A stretch of 64,000 nt of DNA from Flavobacteriales bacterium. GTDB lineage: Bacteria; Bacteroidota; Bacteroidia; Flavobacteriales_F; PHOS-HE28. The translations under genes were made by a program, and so were the position numbers. Of this stretch, positions 9,226 through 17,700 are shown piece after piece; the first letter of the stretch is position 1; every line of letters starts with the position of its first letter. Location of the stretch: contig CP064979.1 of the NCBI GenBank assembly GCA_016699575.1, forward strand, positions 620,001-684,000, written 5' to 3'. The notes beneath the pieces were generated by a model. It was given only the letters and a program-made list of their open reading frames with translations. It searched no databases and was not told where the DNA came from.

Positions 9226-10158
9226 ATGAAACACTTCGCTTTCCTTACGCTCTCGCTCTTCTCCGCTCCTGTCATGGCGCAGGACGACCTGCTGGCCATG
9301 CTCAACGACAGCACGGCGGAAAAGGAATACAGCACGGCGGCCTGGAAGAGCACGCGGGTGATCAACGGCCATAGCACCGAGAACACCGGACACGGCGTCT
9401 TGGATTTCCGCATCGGCCACCGGTTCGGGTTCATCAACGGCGGCATCGGCGAGTTCTTCGGCCTTGATGGTGCCACCGTGCGCCTCGGTTTCGATTACGG
9501 CATCACGGACCGATTGCAGATCGGCATCGGCCGCAGCGGCTACCAGAAGACCATCGACGGCCATGTCAAGTTCAAGGTCCTGCGCCAGTGCGAGAGCGGC
9601 TGCGGCATGCCCATCACCCTGTCCGTGGTAGCAGCAAGCTCCATGACCACCCTCGATGCCGACAAGGTGCCCTGGTACGGCGAAGGACGAACGGACTACT
9701 TCACCCACCGGCTCGCCTACTCCTGGCAGGTGCTCATCGGCCGCAAGTTCAGCGAGGGTTTCACCCTTCAATTGATGCCCGGCGTGGTGCACCGCAACCT
9801 GGTGAAGTACGATGAAGAGGAGAACGACGTGATGAACATGGGCGTGGCCGGGCGTGTGAAGCTGAGCAAACGCGTGGCCGTTACGGGAGAGTACTACTAC
9901 GTGCTACCTGACCAATTGGCGCAACCCACCGCGGCCGAGCTGGCCGCTGATGAGAACGCAGGATACAAGAACTCGTTGGCCGTGGGCTTCGACATCGAAA
10001 CCGGGGGGCACGTTTTCCAACTGCACTTCACCAACAGCACGGGCCTGTTCGAGCGCGCCTTCATCACCGAGACCGTGGGGGCCTGGGAAGCCGGTGACAT
10101 CCACTTCGGCTTCAACATCAGCCGCGTGTTCACCCTGCACCGCCCCAAGCGGGGTTGA
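9226..10158 (+). CDS. DUF5777 family outer-membrane beta-barrel protein
   Basis: A 310-residue protein. The ATG at 9226 gives a signal peptide ending in PVMAQ. The rest alternates polar and hydrophobic residues as in an outer-membrane barrel and carries the family landmarks: RVINGHSTENTGHGVLDFRI near the start, GIGEFFGLDGATVRLGFDYG, and a C-terminal HFGFNISRVFTL strand. The family is of unknown function and frequently accompanies c-type cytochromes and YceI in Bacteroidota, as here. An outer-membrane channel or docking role for the cytochrome lipoproteins is inference. Confidence 0.85.
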   Translation: MKHFAFLTLSLFSAPVMAQDDLLAMLNDSTAEKEYSTAAWKSTRVINGHSTENTGHGVLDFRIGHRFGFINGGIGEFFGLDGATVRLGFDYGITDRLQIGIGRSGYQKTIDGHVKFKVLRQCESGCGMPITLSVVAASSMTTLDADKVPWYGEGRTDYFTHRLAYSWQVLIGRKFSEGFTLQLMPGVVHRNLVKYDEEENDVMNMGVAGRVKLSKRVAVTGEYYYVLPDQLAQPTAAELAADENAGYKNSLAVGFDIETGGHVFQLHFTNSTGLFERAFITETVGAWEAGDIHFGFNISRVFTLHRPKRG

Positions 10159-10163
10159 ACGGC

Positions 10164-10391
10164 TCAGTGGCCGTGGCCGTCCTCCGTGAGCTTGCTGCTG
10201 CCAGCATCGTAGAACAGGTAGCCCGCGAACATGCACCCCACGAACCCGACGAAGCTCCAGAGGGTCTTCGTGTTGTTGTACGAACCGTCGTCATGGAAAC
10301 CCACGTGTTCCGTTTCCAGGAGACCGGCGCTCATGGGCCACAGGATGCCCACCAACCAGAACGCCCAACCGATGAGTTTCTTCGAATTCAT
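10164..10391 (-). CDS. Small two-helix membrane protein
   Basis: A 75-residue protein starting MNSKKLIGWAFW, with two predicted membrane helices (about 5-25 and 43-62) joined by a soluble loop that contains a histidine (ETEHVGFHDDGS) and ending in a His-rich tail (EDGHGH). The frame extends further upstream but that part lacks sense. It converges on the DUF5777 gene with 5 bases between the stops. Function unknown. Confidence 0.65.
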   Translation of the reverse strand: MNSKKLIGWAFWLVGILWPMSAGLLETEHVGFHDDGSYNNTKTLWSFVGFVGCMFAGYLFYDAGSSKLTEDGHGH

Positions 10392-10464
10392 GCCTTGTGA
10401 AGTTGGCCGCAAATAAACGGCGCGGGGCTTATGACCCGGCAGGGGCATCAGCGAACTTTGCACA

Positions 10465-11145
10465 GTGCGCCCCTCCCTGCTTCCGCTCCTCCTTGCGACC
10501 TGTCAGGCCGTAAGCTGCACGGATGAGCCCGTTGCCCGGGTGGCAAAGGCCCCGGCAGGGGCCGCGCAAACCGTGGTGCGCTGGGCCGGTGATGTGCGGC
10601 AGGGACTTGCGCGCATCGCACTGCCCGATGGCTCCGTGAAAGAGGGGCCTTACGCGCGCGGGCTTAAGGAAGGCACCTGGGTGTGGCGGAGCGCAACCGG
10701 AGACACGCTGGGCACGACAGCCTACGCCGCCGGAAAGCTGCACGGCTGGTCGGTGGAGAGGATCAAGGAAGTGGCGGTGCGGGAAGCGCTTTACGCTGAA
10801 GGGGTGGCCAACGGGCCACGCATCACCCGCTATGCCGATGGCCACCCGGCTTCGCTGGTCTGGTTCATCGATGGAAAGGAGCATGGTACCGCCTGGCGTT
10901 GGAACCAACGCGACACATTGAACATCGGCAAGCGGACGGTGGGACAGTACGTGCACGGCGTGGCCCAAGGCACATGGCGGCGGTATTACGCCAACGGTGT
11001 GCTGAACGTGGAGAACGACTACGTGAACGGTGTTCGGCACGGCACAAGCAAGCTTTGGGGACCAGACGGCACCCTGCTGCGCCATTTGGAATACCGGAAC
11101 GATGCGGTGGTGCGCACCTTCGTGGACCGCTTGGGCACCAACTAG
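10465..11145 (+). CDS. MORN-like repeat protein, secreted
   Basis: A 226-residue protein beginning at GTG 10465. The N-terminus (LLPLLLATCQAVSC) looks like a signal sequence, with Cys13 or Cys18 as a possible lipidation site. The body has repeated YADG / YANG / GVAQGTWRRYYANG units typical of the toxin-antitoxin YwqK-like MORN variant repeat: YARGLKEGTWVW, YAAGKLHGWSV, YAEGVANGPRI, YVHGVAQGTWRRYY, YVNGVRHGTSKLW. Such repeats are secreted or envelope-associated, with no known activity. Its TAG stop overlaps the TAG of the opposing GlcD gene through the palindrome CTAG. Confidence 0.7.
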   Translation: MRPSLLPLLLATCQAVSCTDEPVARVAKAPAGAAQTVVRWAGDVRQGLARIALPDGSVKEGPYARGLKEGTWVWRSATGDTLGTTAYAAGKLHGWSVERIKEVAVREALYAEGVANGPRITRYADGHPASLVWFIDGKEHGTAWRWNQRDTLNIGKRTVGQYVHGVAQGTWRRYYANGVLNVENDYVNGVRHGTSKLWGPDGTLLRHLEYRNDAVVRTFVDRLGTN

Positions 11146-12545
11146 GGCAACACCTTCCCAGGGTTCATGATACCGTTGGGGTCGAAGAGCTGCTTGATGC
11201 CCCGCATCAGTTGCAGCTGCGCATGGTCGAAGGCGATGTCCATGTACGGGCGCTGAACGAGGCCGATACCGTGCTCCCCGCTGATCGTGCCGCCCAATGA
11301 AACGGTGAGCCTGAAGATCTCGCGGATGGCCTTCGGCAGCTCCTTCTCCCACGCCTCATCGCTCAACTGCCCTTTGATGATGTTCACGTGCAGGTTGCCA
11401 TCGCCGGCGTGGCCGTAGCACACGCTGCGGAAGCCGTACTGTGCACCGATGCGCTTCACGCCTTCCAGCAGGTCGGGCAGGGCGTAGCGCGGCACCACGG
11501 TATCCTCCTCCTTGTACACGCTGTTGGCCTTCACGGCAACGGCCACGCTGCGGCGCAGCTTCCACAGCGCGTCCTTGTCAGCACTGCTTTCTGCGAAGAG
11601 CACTTCGCCGCAATCGTGCGCTTCCATCACGGCGATGATGGCTTCGCAGTCCTTCATCAGCGCCTCCTCGTGGTTGCCGTCCACCTCGATGAGGAGATGC
11701 GCCTTCACGCCTGGCAGCACCTTCACCGGTATGCCTTCCACATGCTGCAACGTCCAATCGATGGCGTCGCGCTCCATGAACTCCAACGCACTGGGCGTAA
11801 TGCCCGCGCGGAACACGGCGCTCACCGCCTCGCAGGCTTTGCGCGCATGGTTGAAGGGCACCAGCATGAGCTTGGTGTGCTTGGGCAGTGGCACCAGGCG
11901 CAGGACGGCCTTGGTGATGATGCCGAGCGTGCCCTCGCTGCCCACGACAAGGCGCGTGAGGTCGTAGCCGGTCGCGTTCTTCAGGGTGTTGGCACCGGTC
12001 CAGATGAGCTCGCCGGTAGGCAGCGCCACCTGCAGATTGAGGACGAAGTCCCGGGTGACACCGTACTTGACGGCGCGCGGGCCACCGGCGTTCTCGGCCA
12101 GGTTGCCACCGATGGTGCAACTGCCTTTGCTGCTTGGGTCGGGAGCGTAGTAGAGGCCCAGCGGCGTAACAGCGTCCTGCAGCACTTGGTTGATGAGGCC
12201 GGGCTCCACGGTCACTTGCAAGTTCCGCTCGTCGATGGAGAGGATACTGTCCATGCGATCCAGCGCAAGGCCCACACCGCCGTGCACGCTGAGGGCGCCA
12301 CCGCTGAGGCCCGTGCGCCCGCCGATGGGCGTTACGGGCACGTGGTGCTCGTTGCACACGCGCAACACCTCCGCGACTTCTTCTGCGGTGCGCGGCCGCA
12401 CCACGGCCTCGGGCGGGAAGCTGAGGTCCTCGGTTTCGTCATGACCGTAGTGCGCGCGTTTCTCCTCACTGGTGTGCACGTGCTCGTTGCCGACGATGCG
12501 CACAAGGGAGGTGAGGACGGAACGGGAGACTTTGTTGAAATGCAT
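11142..12545 (-). CDS. FAD-linked oxidase, GlcD / D-lactate dehydrogenase family
   Basis: A 467-residue flavoprotein. The N-terminal FAD-binding PCMH domain has the pyrophosphate-contact motif PIGGRTGLSGGA (about 75-86), the adenine-side IGGNLAENAGGP and VVGSEGTLGIIT. The C-terminal cap domain ends with the conserved metal-binding CYGHAGDGNLHVN and the GEHGIG motif. These are features of GlcD, D-lactate and D-2-hydroxyglutarate dehydrogenases, which oxidise 2-hydroxyacids and pass electrons to an acceptor. The substrate cannot be assigned from sequence. No GlcE or GlcF gene is adjacent, so it is probably a single-subunit enzyme. Confidence 0.9.
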   Translation of the reverse strand: MHFNKVSRSVLTSLVRIVGNEHVHTSEEKRAHYGHDETEDLSFPPEAVVRPRTAEEVAEVLRVCNEHHVPVTPIGGRTGLSGGALSVHGGVGLALDRMDSILSIDERNLQVTVEPGLINQVLQDAVTPLGLYYAPDPSSKGSCTIGGNLAENAGGPRAVKYGVTRDFVLNLQVALPTGELIWTGANTLKNATGYDLTRLVVGSEGTLGIITKAVLRLVPLPKHTKLMLVPFNHARKACEAVSAVFRAGITPSALEFMERDAIDWTLQHVEGIPVKVLPGVKAHLLIEVDGNHEEALMKDCEAIIAVMEAHDCGEVLFAESSADKDALWKLRRSVAVAVKANSVYKEEDTVVPRYALPDLLEGVKRIGAQYGFRSVCYGHAGDGNLHVNIIKGQLSDEAWEKELPKAIREIFRLTVSLGGTISGEHGIGLVQRPYMDIAFDHAQLQLMRGIKQLFDPNGIMNPGKVLP

Positions 12546-12559
12546 GGGGTGGCAGTGGG

Positions 12560-12567
12560 CGAATGTA
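12560..12567 (-). promoter_or_regulatory. Candidate -7 element of the GlcD-like gene
   Basis: On the minus strand TACATTCG lies 14-21 bases before the ATG at 12545, one base off the Bacteroidota -7 consensus TAnnTTTG. No clear -33 TTG at the usual distance, so support is modest. Confidence 0.35.
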
Positions 12568-12682
12568 CCCGCAGCGCGGCGCGCGCAGTAAGCGCACGGC
12601 TATTGCCGGGTTCCTCTTGGGCCAGGGCCTTCTCGCCCATCGAGCTCTACTGACCGTGCAGCTGCGCCTCCCCAAAAAACGA

Positions 12683-12709
12683 GCAACGCCCCGAACGGTG
12701 GGGCGTTGC
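12683..12709 (-). terminator. Rho-independent terminator of the FnIII gene
   Basis: A perfect 10-bp stem, GCAACGCCCC against GGGGCGTTGC, with loop at 12693-12699. Read on the minus strand it is followed within a few bases by TTTTTT (12673-12678), about 83 bases after the stop of the FnIII gene. It is a textbook intrinsic terminator. Confidence 0.85.
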
Positions 12710-12791
12710 CTTGGTAGCATGTCGAGCGCAGTGGTTGGCTGCCTCCGCCGCAGTGGGTGCGGCGCACGTGTGCAAGTCAGGGGGTGCAGCT

Positions 12792-13418
12792 TCAGGCCGC
12801 GCGACAACCGGTGAACTCGCTGGTGGGGCCTTCGCCCGGGCTGCCCAGGGCAGCAATGCGGAACGCGTAGTTCCGGCCGGGTTCCAGGTCCTGGATGGTG
12901 CACTTGCTGGCGCTTACCACGTCAACAATGCTCCAACCCGTTTCCAGGTTGGGATCGCCAGCGGTCATGTACACATTGTACACACGCCCGCCGCGCACCT
13001 TCTTCCAGCGCAGGTCAACCGACCCCACGTACGCGCCCGCTTCAGCGTTCACGTTCACCGGGGCCTCCAGCTTGTCAACGGGGTCCTTGGGCTTCACCAG
13101 CTCGAACCCGCTGCTCACCGCCACGTCCACGTCGCCATTGCTGGCGCCGTTCACATAGCGGCTCAAGTGGGTGAGCAACGAACGCAGCGTGCGATCGGCC
13201 TCGTTCTTCACTGCTATGGCTTCGTGCGCGCCGCTCACTGCTGCCTCCAAGGCAGCGCTGAGGGCGGTACGGGCCGCAGTGATGGATGCTATGGTGGGCA
13301 CCGCGTTCACGAAGTTGACGTTGCCCGTCATTTTCGCTTCCACGTAGGCGCTTTTGTCCACCAGCTCCGAGGTCTTCACTCCGCGTAGTCCGGCTTTGAT
13401 GAGGTTCCTTGTTGCCAT
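12792..13418 (-). CDS. Fibronectin type III domain protein
   Basis: A 208-residue protein without signal peptide. The N-terminal half (1-110) is helical (TAARTALSAALEAAVSGAHEAIAVK...), and the C-terminal half (about 115-205) is one FnIII domain with VDLRWKKVRGGRVYNVYM, the Trp in GWSIVDVV, and the terminal GRNYAFRIAALGSPGEGPTS. AGGAGCGGG lies just upstream of the ATG. Proteins of this size and layout are widespread in Bacteroidota, without known function. It has its own terminator, so it is probably monocistronic. Confidence 0.8.
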   Translation of the reverse strand: MATRNLIKAGLRGVKTSELVDKSAYVEAKMTGNVNFVNAVPTIASITAARTALSAALEAAVSGAHEAIAVKNEADRTLRSLLTHLSRYVNGASNGDVDVAVSSGFELVKPKDPVDKLEAPVNVNAEAGAYVGSVDLRWKKVRGGRVYNVYMTAGDPNLETGWSIVDVVSASKCTIQDLEPGRNYAFRIAALGSPGEGPTSEFTGCRAA

Positions 13419-13700
13419 TGTTCTGTTGGTTTGGGGTTCCCGCTCCTTTCGTCTTCGAGTGCTTCTGGTTTACTCTGGCTCCGCTCGGTGGTCCCGTCCG
13501 TTCTGCCGGGGCCGCTGGCCGGGGGTTTCAACGAAGGGCCGTTACCCCTTGTTGACCGCACACCCTGTTCATAACCCCGCTAAGGCGCGCCCGCACTGGG
13601 AAAACTTTATTTTCTCTCGCCCCGGCGCACGCACGCGTTTGGCGGATGCCGGAGCCCGCGCGGCGTGACGAACGGTGGTGAACGCTGATGCATTCGCCGT
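13419..13700. other. Non-coding upstream region
   Basis: About 280 bases between the FnIII gene and the 21-bp array. It should hold the FnIII promoter (minus strand). I see no conserved promoter match or protein-like frame here. Confidence 0.4.
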
Positions 13701-13992
13701 TTTTGCGCCAGCAACTGCCGCAAGTGCGCTAGCGAATGCCATAGGTGCGCTAGCGAATGGCCCGTGTGCGATCGCGTTCGTGGCAAGTGCGTTGGCCAAT
13801 ACCACCGTTGCGTTAGCCAATGCCACAAGTGCGGTCGCGTTCGGCGCAAGTGCGTTGGCGAATGCCGCAGTTGCGTTAGCGAATGCCGCACATGCGGATG
13901 CGTTCGTCGCGTTTGCGTCAGCGAATGCGGTACATGCAGTTGCGCGAACGATCCGCGCAAACGCAAAAACCGCGCGCGCAGCCGCGAAAACC
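13701..13992 (+). repeat. Strictly 21-bp periodic degenerate tandem array, about 14 units
   Basis: TGCG recurs at 13704, 13725, 13746, 13767, 13788, 13809, 13830, 13851, 13872, 13893 and 13914, with TGCA at 13935: exactly 21 bases each time despite many substitutions. The consensus is roughly TGCGnTnGCGAATGCCGCAAG. Two more diverged units (13951-13992) keep the period. One plus-strand frame reads it as alanine-rich heptads (ASALANA, TVALANA, AVALANA, TSAVAFG) and is open from 13675 to 14061. Leu in these heptads is written CTA, TTG and TTA, codons rare in this genome. Coding status is undecided; 21 bp is also two helical turns. Confidence 0.8.
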
Positions 13993-14001
13993 GCCAGCGC
14001 C

Positions 14002-14017
14002 TACCCTGGATCGGGTA
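14002..14017. promoter_or_regulatory. NarL/LuxR-like 7-2-7 palindrome, copy 1
   Basis: TACCCTGGATCGGGTA has inverted arms TACCC/GGGTA around six bases. The arrangement matches the 7-2-7 sites bound by NarL-family response regulators (TACYYMT half site) in its outer five positions. It lies at the end of the 21-bp array. Confidence 0.4.
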
Positions 14018-14053
14018 GATCCGGTGCGCACGCCGCCGAAATGCCCCCACCAC

Positions 14054-14069
14054 TACCCTGAACTGGGTA
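14054..14069. promoter_or_regulatory. NarL/LuxR-like 7-2-7 palindrome, copy 2
   Basis: TACCCTGAACTGGGTA repeats the arms of the palindrome at 14002. The start-to-start distance of 52 bp is close to five helical turns, so two dimers would sit on the same DNA face. It lies 36 bases before the candidate start at 14105. Confidence 0.4.
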
Positions 14070-14104
14070 TTGCACAACGCGTGCGTGCGCACCTGCTTGC
14101 CACG

Positions 14105-14641
14105 ATGCAACAGGTGGACGGTGTTCTCCTGGAAATGCCCTGCGCGGCCACCCAGCGCGGTGCCCTGGCGTGCTGGACACAAGGCAGCACCGACCCATGG
14201 CGCCGCGCGCGCCCCGGCCGTGGCACCCTGCTGCCACCGCCGCTGGGACCCGTGCACCAGCTCTTCGCGTTCTTCTATCCGTTGGCGCCCGCACCCGAAT
14301 CCTACTGGCTCACCGCCTTGGAGCGCCTGGTGCGCCACCCGCGACCGGTCTTCAGTTACTGCTGCTGCGTGCCGCGCGACCCCGCCCGTTGCACCGTGGG
14401 CGGCCGCCGCACCGTGCGCGTGCGCTGGGCCGTGCCCATCGAAAGCGCCACCTGGACCGGCCACTCCTTCCAGCTCTACTGGCGCGCCCGCCACGAACAC
14501 CACTGGCGCATGGTGCCGCTCGAAGACACCTTCCACTATATGGACAAGGGATGTGTTTGGGTGGAGGGCGTGGTGGGGAGGGGGAGGAACAAGTCTCAAG
14601 ATCCAAGTCTCAAGTCTCAAGACTCAAGACTCAAGACATAA
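14105..14641 (+). CDS. Hypothetical protein rich in Trp, Arg and Cys
   Basis: A frame starting at ATG 14105 (GTG 14024 is an alternative) gives 178 residues with protein-like stretches: VDGVLLEMPCAATQ, GPVHQLFAFFYPLAP, YWLTALERLVRHPRPVF, a cysteine cluster YCCCVPRD, and SFQLYWRARHEHHWRMVPL. The last 25 residues run into the simple repeat at 14591 and are probably not native; the original stop may be lost or the true end earlier. No family recognised. The opposite strand is also long open, a common high-GC artefact, so confidence is limited. Confidence 0.4.
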   Translation: MQQVDGVLLEMPCAATQRGALACWTQGSTDPWRRARPGRGTLLPPPLGPVHQLFAFFYPLAPAPESYWLTALERLVRHPRPVFSYCCCVPRDPARCTVGGRRTVRVRWAVPIESATWTGHSFQLYWRARHEHHWRMVPLEDTFHYMDKGCVWVEGVVGRGRNKSQDPSLKSQDSRLKT

Positions 14642-14660
14642 GGCGCAAGGCGCAAGGCGG
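14591..14660. repeat. Short-motif repeat block (AAGTCTC / AAGACTC and GGCGCAA)
   Basis: Successive AAGTCTC units switch to their inverted form (ACTCAAG, AGACTC) and then to three GGCGCAA units. The first part can fold on itself (AGTCT with AGACT). This looks like a degenerate dispersed intergenic repeat, not coding sequence. Confidence 0.6.
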
Positions 14661-14746
14661 AATGTTGAAAGCCAGGGACAAGGGCCGTGCGGATGTGATA
14701 CCTGAGGAAATAGTTGTTCCTTTACTATACCCTAAACCCCTGAGCC

Positions 14747-17700
14747 ATGATCAGTTCATTCCTGTTGGTCATCTGCCTGCTGGCAGGTGCTCTGGTGCAA
14801 GCACAACTGGGCGACCTCATACGGCCGCGCGGCATTGTTGCCAATGCGGGACAAGTGAAGAAGGCCGATGGCAAGGTGGCCGATGAACTATTGTACCGCT
14901 GGCAAGGCCCCGACTTCTCCATCGCCTTCCTGGCCGATCGTTTCGTGTAGGAGATCAGCTATGTGCACAAGGACACGCTCGCCGCGCACCGCACCAAGAA
15001 GCCTGAAGAGCGCAAGGGACTGCGCGTGGGGCTGCACCGCATCGAGTACATCTTCAACTCAAGCACCTCGGCACGTTTGTTTGCGGAAGAAGGCACCAAG
15101 AGCAAGATCAGCTACCCCGACCACCAAGGCGGGCCGCAGATCGTGCCGATGGTGTATGAGAAGTTGCTTTACAAGAACGCCTTCCCTGGTGTGGACCTCG
15201 TCTTCACCATCACCCCCGATGGCCAATGCAAGTACGATGTGGTGGTGGGCGCCGCAGGCGACTTGGCGGATGTGCGTTTTGATGTCACTGGCTTGGAAGC
15301 CGCAAGCACCAAGCTCGACGGCAACCAGTTGACGTGCGAACTGCCCTTCGGGCGTTTTGTGGAGCGCGTGCCGGAAGCGTATTCGGAAAAGAACGGTGGG
15401 CGCGAAAGGGTGAAGGTGGGTTACGCGGGGTCGAACCGGTCAGTGGGGTTCAGGATGGAAGGTGAGGAACAGAAGGGGCCGTTGGTGGTGGATCCGATCG
15501 GCTTGATCGAGTGGGGGACGTGGTTCTGCCCGCCGAATGGCAACAGCGGCCGCGCAATTAGGGCACATGCAGAAGGTGTAGTGTTCGCTGCGGGCAGTTG
15601 TTGGGGCGGGGAGCTAATACTCAATACCACAACGACCTACAGTGCTTTGGAAGATGTCTGGGTCGCGAAGTTCACCGACACAGGAAGTGGACTTCAAGCG
15701 ACAGACCTCAACTGGTGCGCGGTCCATGGCGGCACCGGAACGGACGCGGTCATGGACATGGATGCTACAAATGATATCGTGGCCGTGGTGGGTTGGACCG
15801 AATCCCAAACAGGCATAGGAACGACCGCACAAACGCTCGACTTGGGGATAGCGAACGACACCTTGTGCACTCAGAACGGGATGGACGGATTCCTGATGTA
15901 CTTTGATGCAAACACTGGTTCCAGGACCTACGGAACCTATATAGGCGGTACATGCCAGGACTTTGCCAATACCGTCGCGTTGGATCACCGGCCACTCGTC
16001 GGAACGCGTTGCTATGTGGGCGGTACTGCAGCATCAACGGTTATCGCGCCGTCGTACTCAGCACCCCAGTTCAGCCCGTATCAGCTCTCATCATGTGGAG
16101 TGGGGGGCGGTTTTATTCAACGGTACAACGAAACCGGCATCGATTGGATGAGCTGGTACAATGGGTGTCCTTTCGGAGGAACATATCCACTGGACATTGC
16201 CGTGGATCAGAACGGCGAGCCGGTCATGGTCGCATTTCTTCTATCGTCTGCTCTTGGCAGTGACCTTGGTATCTCGTTCAACGGCCCACCGGGCAATGGT
16301 GTTGGATCGGACCTTGTGCTCTCATCGTTCTCCCAGAATGGCCCGTTGAACTGGGCCCGTTGGCACGGAACACAACTGGACGATGGCGGGAATTTCTTTC
16401 CGTGGGTCGGCTTCGGTGCTTCGTTGGCCATCGCCCCCACCAACAACATCTATCTGGGATGGAGCCAGTCGGACTTCGTCGATAGCGATGGCATCATCGC
16501 TTGCATCCAGAACGATCCATTGAACCCCGTGGATCTCTGGACCCCGCTTCTGGATCTACCGTCAACACCATCGGCTTGCGGTAGCAATATCTCAGCCTTG
16601 TCCGTCACCTGCGCGGGAACGATCCTGGCTGTAGGAACGACGAGCTGCAATGCCGGAGAATTCTCAGAACCGAATGCCCACCAAGAGATCTTCGGAGGGG
16701 GTTACGTGGATGGTTATCTCATTGAGGTCGAAGACCTCGGCGGTAGCGGCAGCATCTTGCACAGGACGTACTACGGCGGCAGCGATAACGACTGGGTGAT
16801 GGATGTTTCGGCGGACGATCCCGGAACGGCGGCCATCTGCGGTGATTCGTTCACGCCTGTCGGGGCAGGGGATAACATCGCGCACAATGCGGGCAACGGT
16901 AATATCATTTGGGACGATGGCCTACCCCAGTACCAGCGAGCCTTCCTCTCCCGCTTCTCCTTCGATTGCTGCCCGTCCACCATCACCATCCCCGACGGCA
17001 CCTCTGCCTTGCAGATGGGCATAACCCTCTTCACGAACGAGCAGATCAAAGTGGAGGGCCAGTGGTTCATCGACGCCTCGATCAACCTGGTGAACTGCAC
17101 CGTTCGCACGGCAACCGGAGCGGAGATCATCGTGAGCAATGGTGCCTACATGGACATGTGGGACACCCATATCAACTCGTGCGAAGAAATGTGGAAGGGC
17201 ATACACGCCACCGACGGTGCACGGCTGCGATGGAAGACATCGAGCGTTGCCGATGCGCAGTATGGTGCATGGCTGGATGACGGAACCCTTCTATCGGCTT
17301 ACCAGTGCGGCTTCATCAACAACTATACGGGCATCTACATCAAGAAGCCCTGCAACGGGTGTTGGAATTCGGTGAGCCTGAGCATTCCAGGATGCTGGTT
17401 CCGTACGCTGGCACCGGGCCTGAAGGATCCCTATCCCGGCCAGTTGCCCGTGCCCGGCTCCATAGGTTATGCCGGCATCGATGCTTCCGGAACTTACCTC
17501 AACATCTCCTCCACCCCGGTGGCTGGCGATATCTTGTTCAAGCACCTCAACTATGGCATTACCACGGGCAACGTCGGTTTCACGGTGGCCGATACCCGCT
17601 TCGAGGATATGATCCCCGACCTCACCTACGGCAACAACCAGCACCAGGGCGCGGCCATCTATTCCACCGGCTACAGCGGGTTCTACGGATTGAAGCTGCA

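Noticed and set aside
11388..12653. 421-codon open frame antisense to the GlcD-like gene
   Set aside because: Composition typical of a shadow; GlcD motifs on the other strand are unambiguous.
13701..13992. CRISPR array
   Set aside because: Units are contiguous 21-mers without spacers and degenerate; no cas genes nearby.
13607..14620. 337-codon minus-strand frame over the 21-bp array and the hypothetical gene
   Set aside because: Its repeats are the complement of the plus-strand array and the rest has no protein-like pattern; less convincing than the plus-strand frame.
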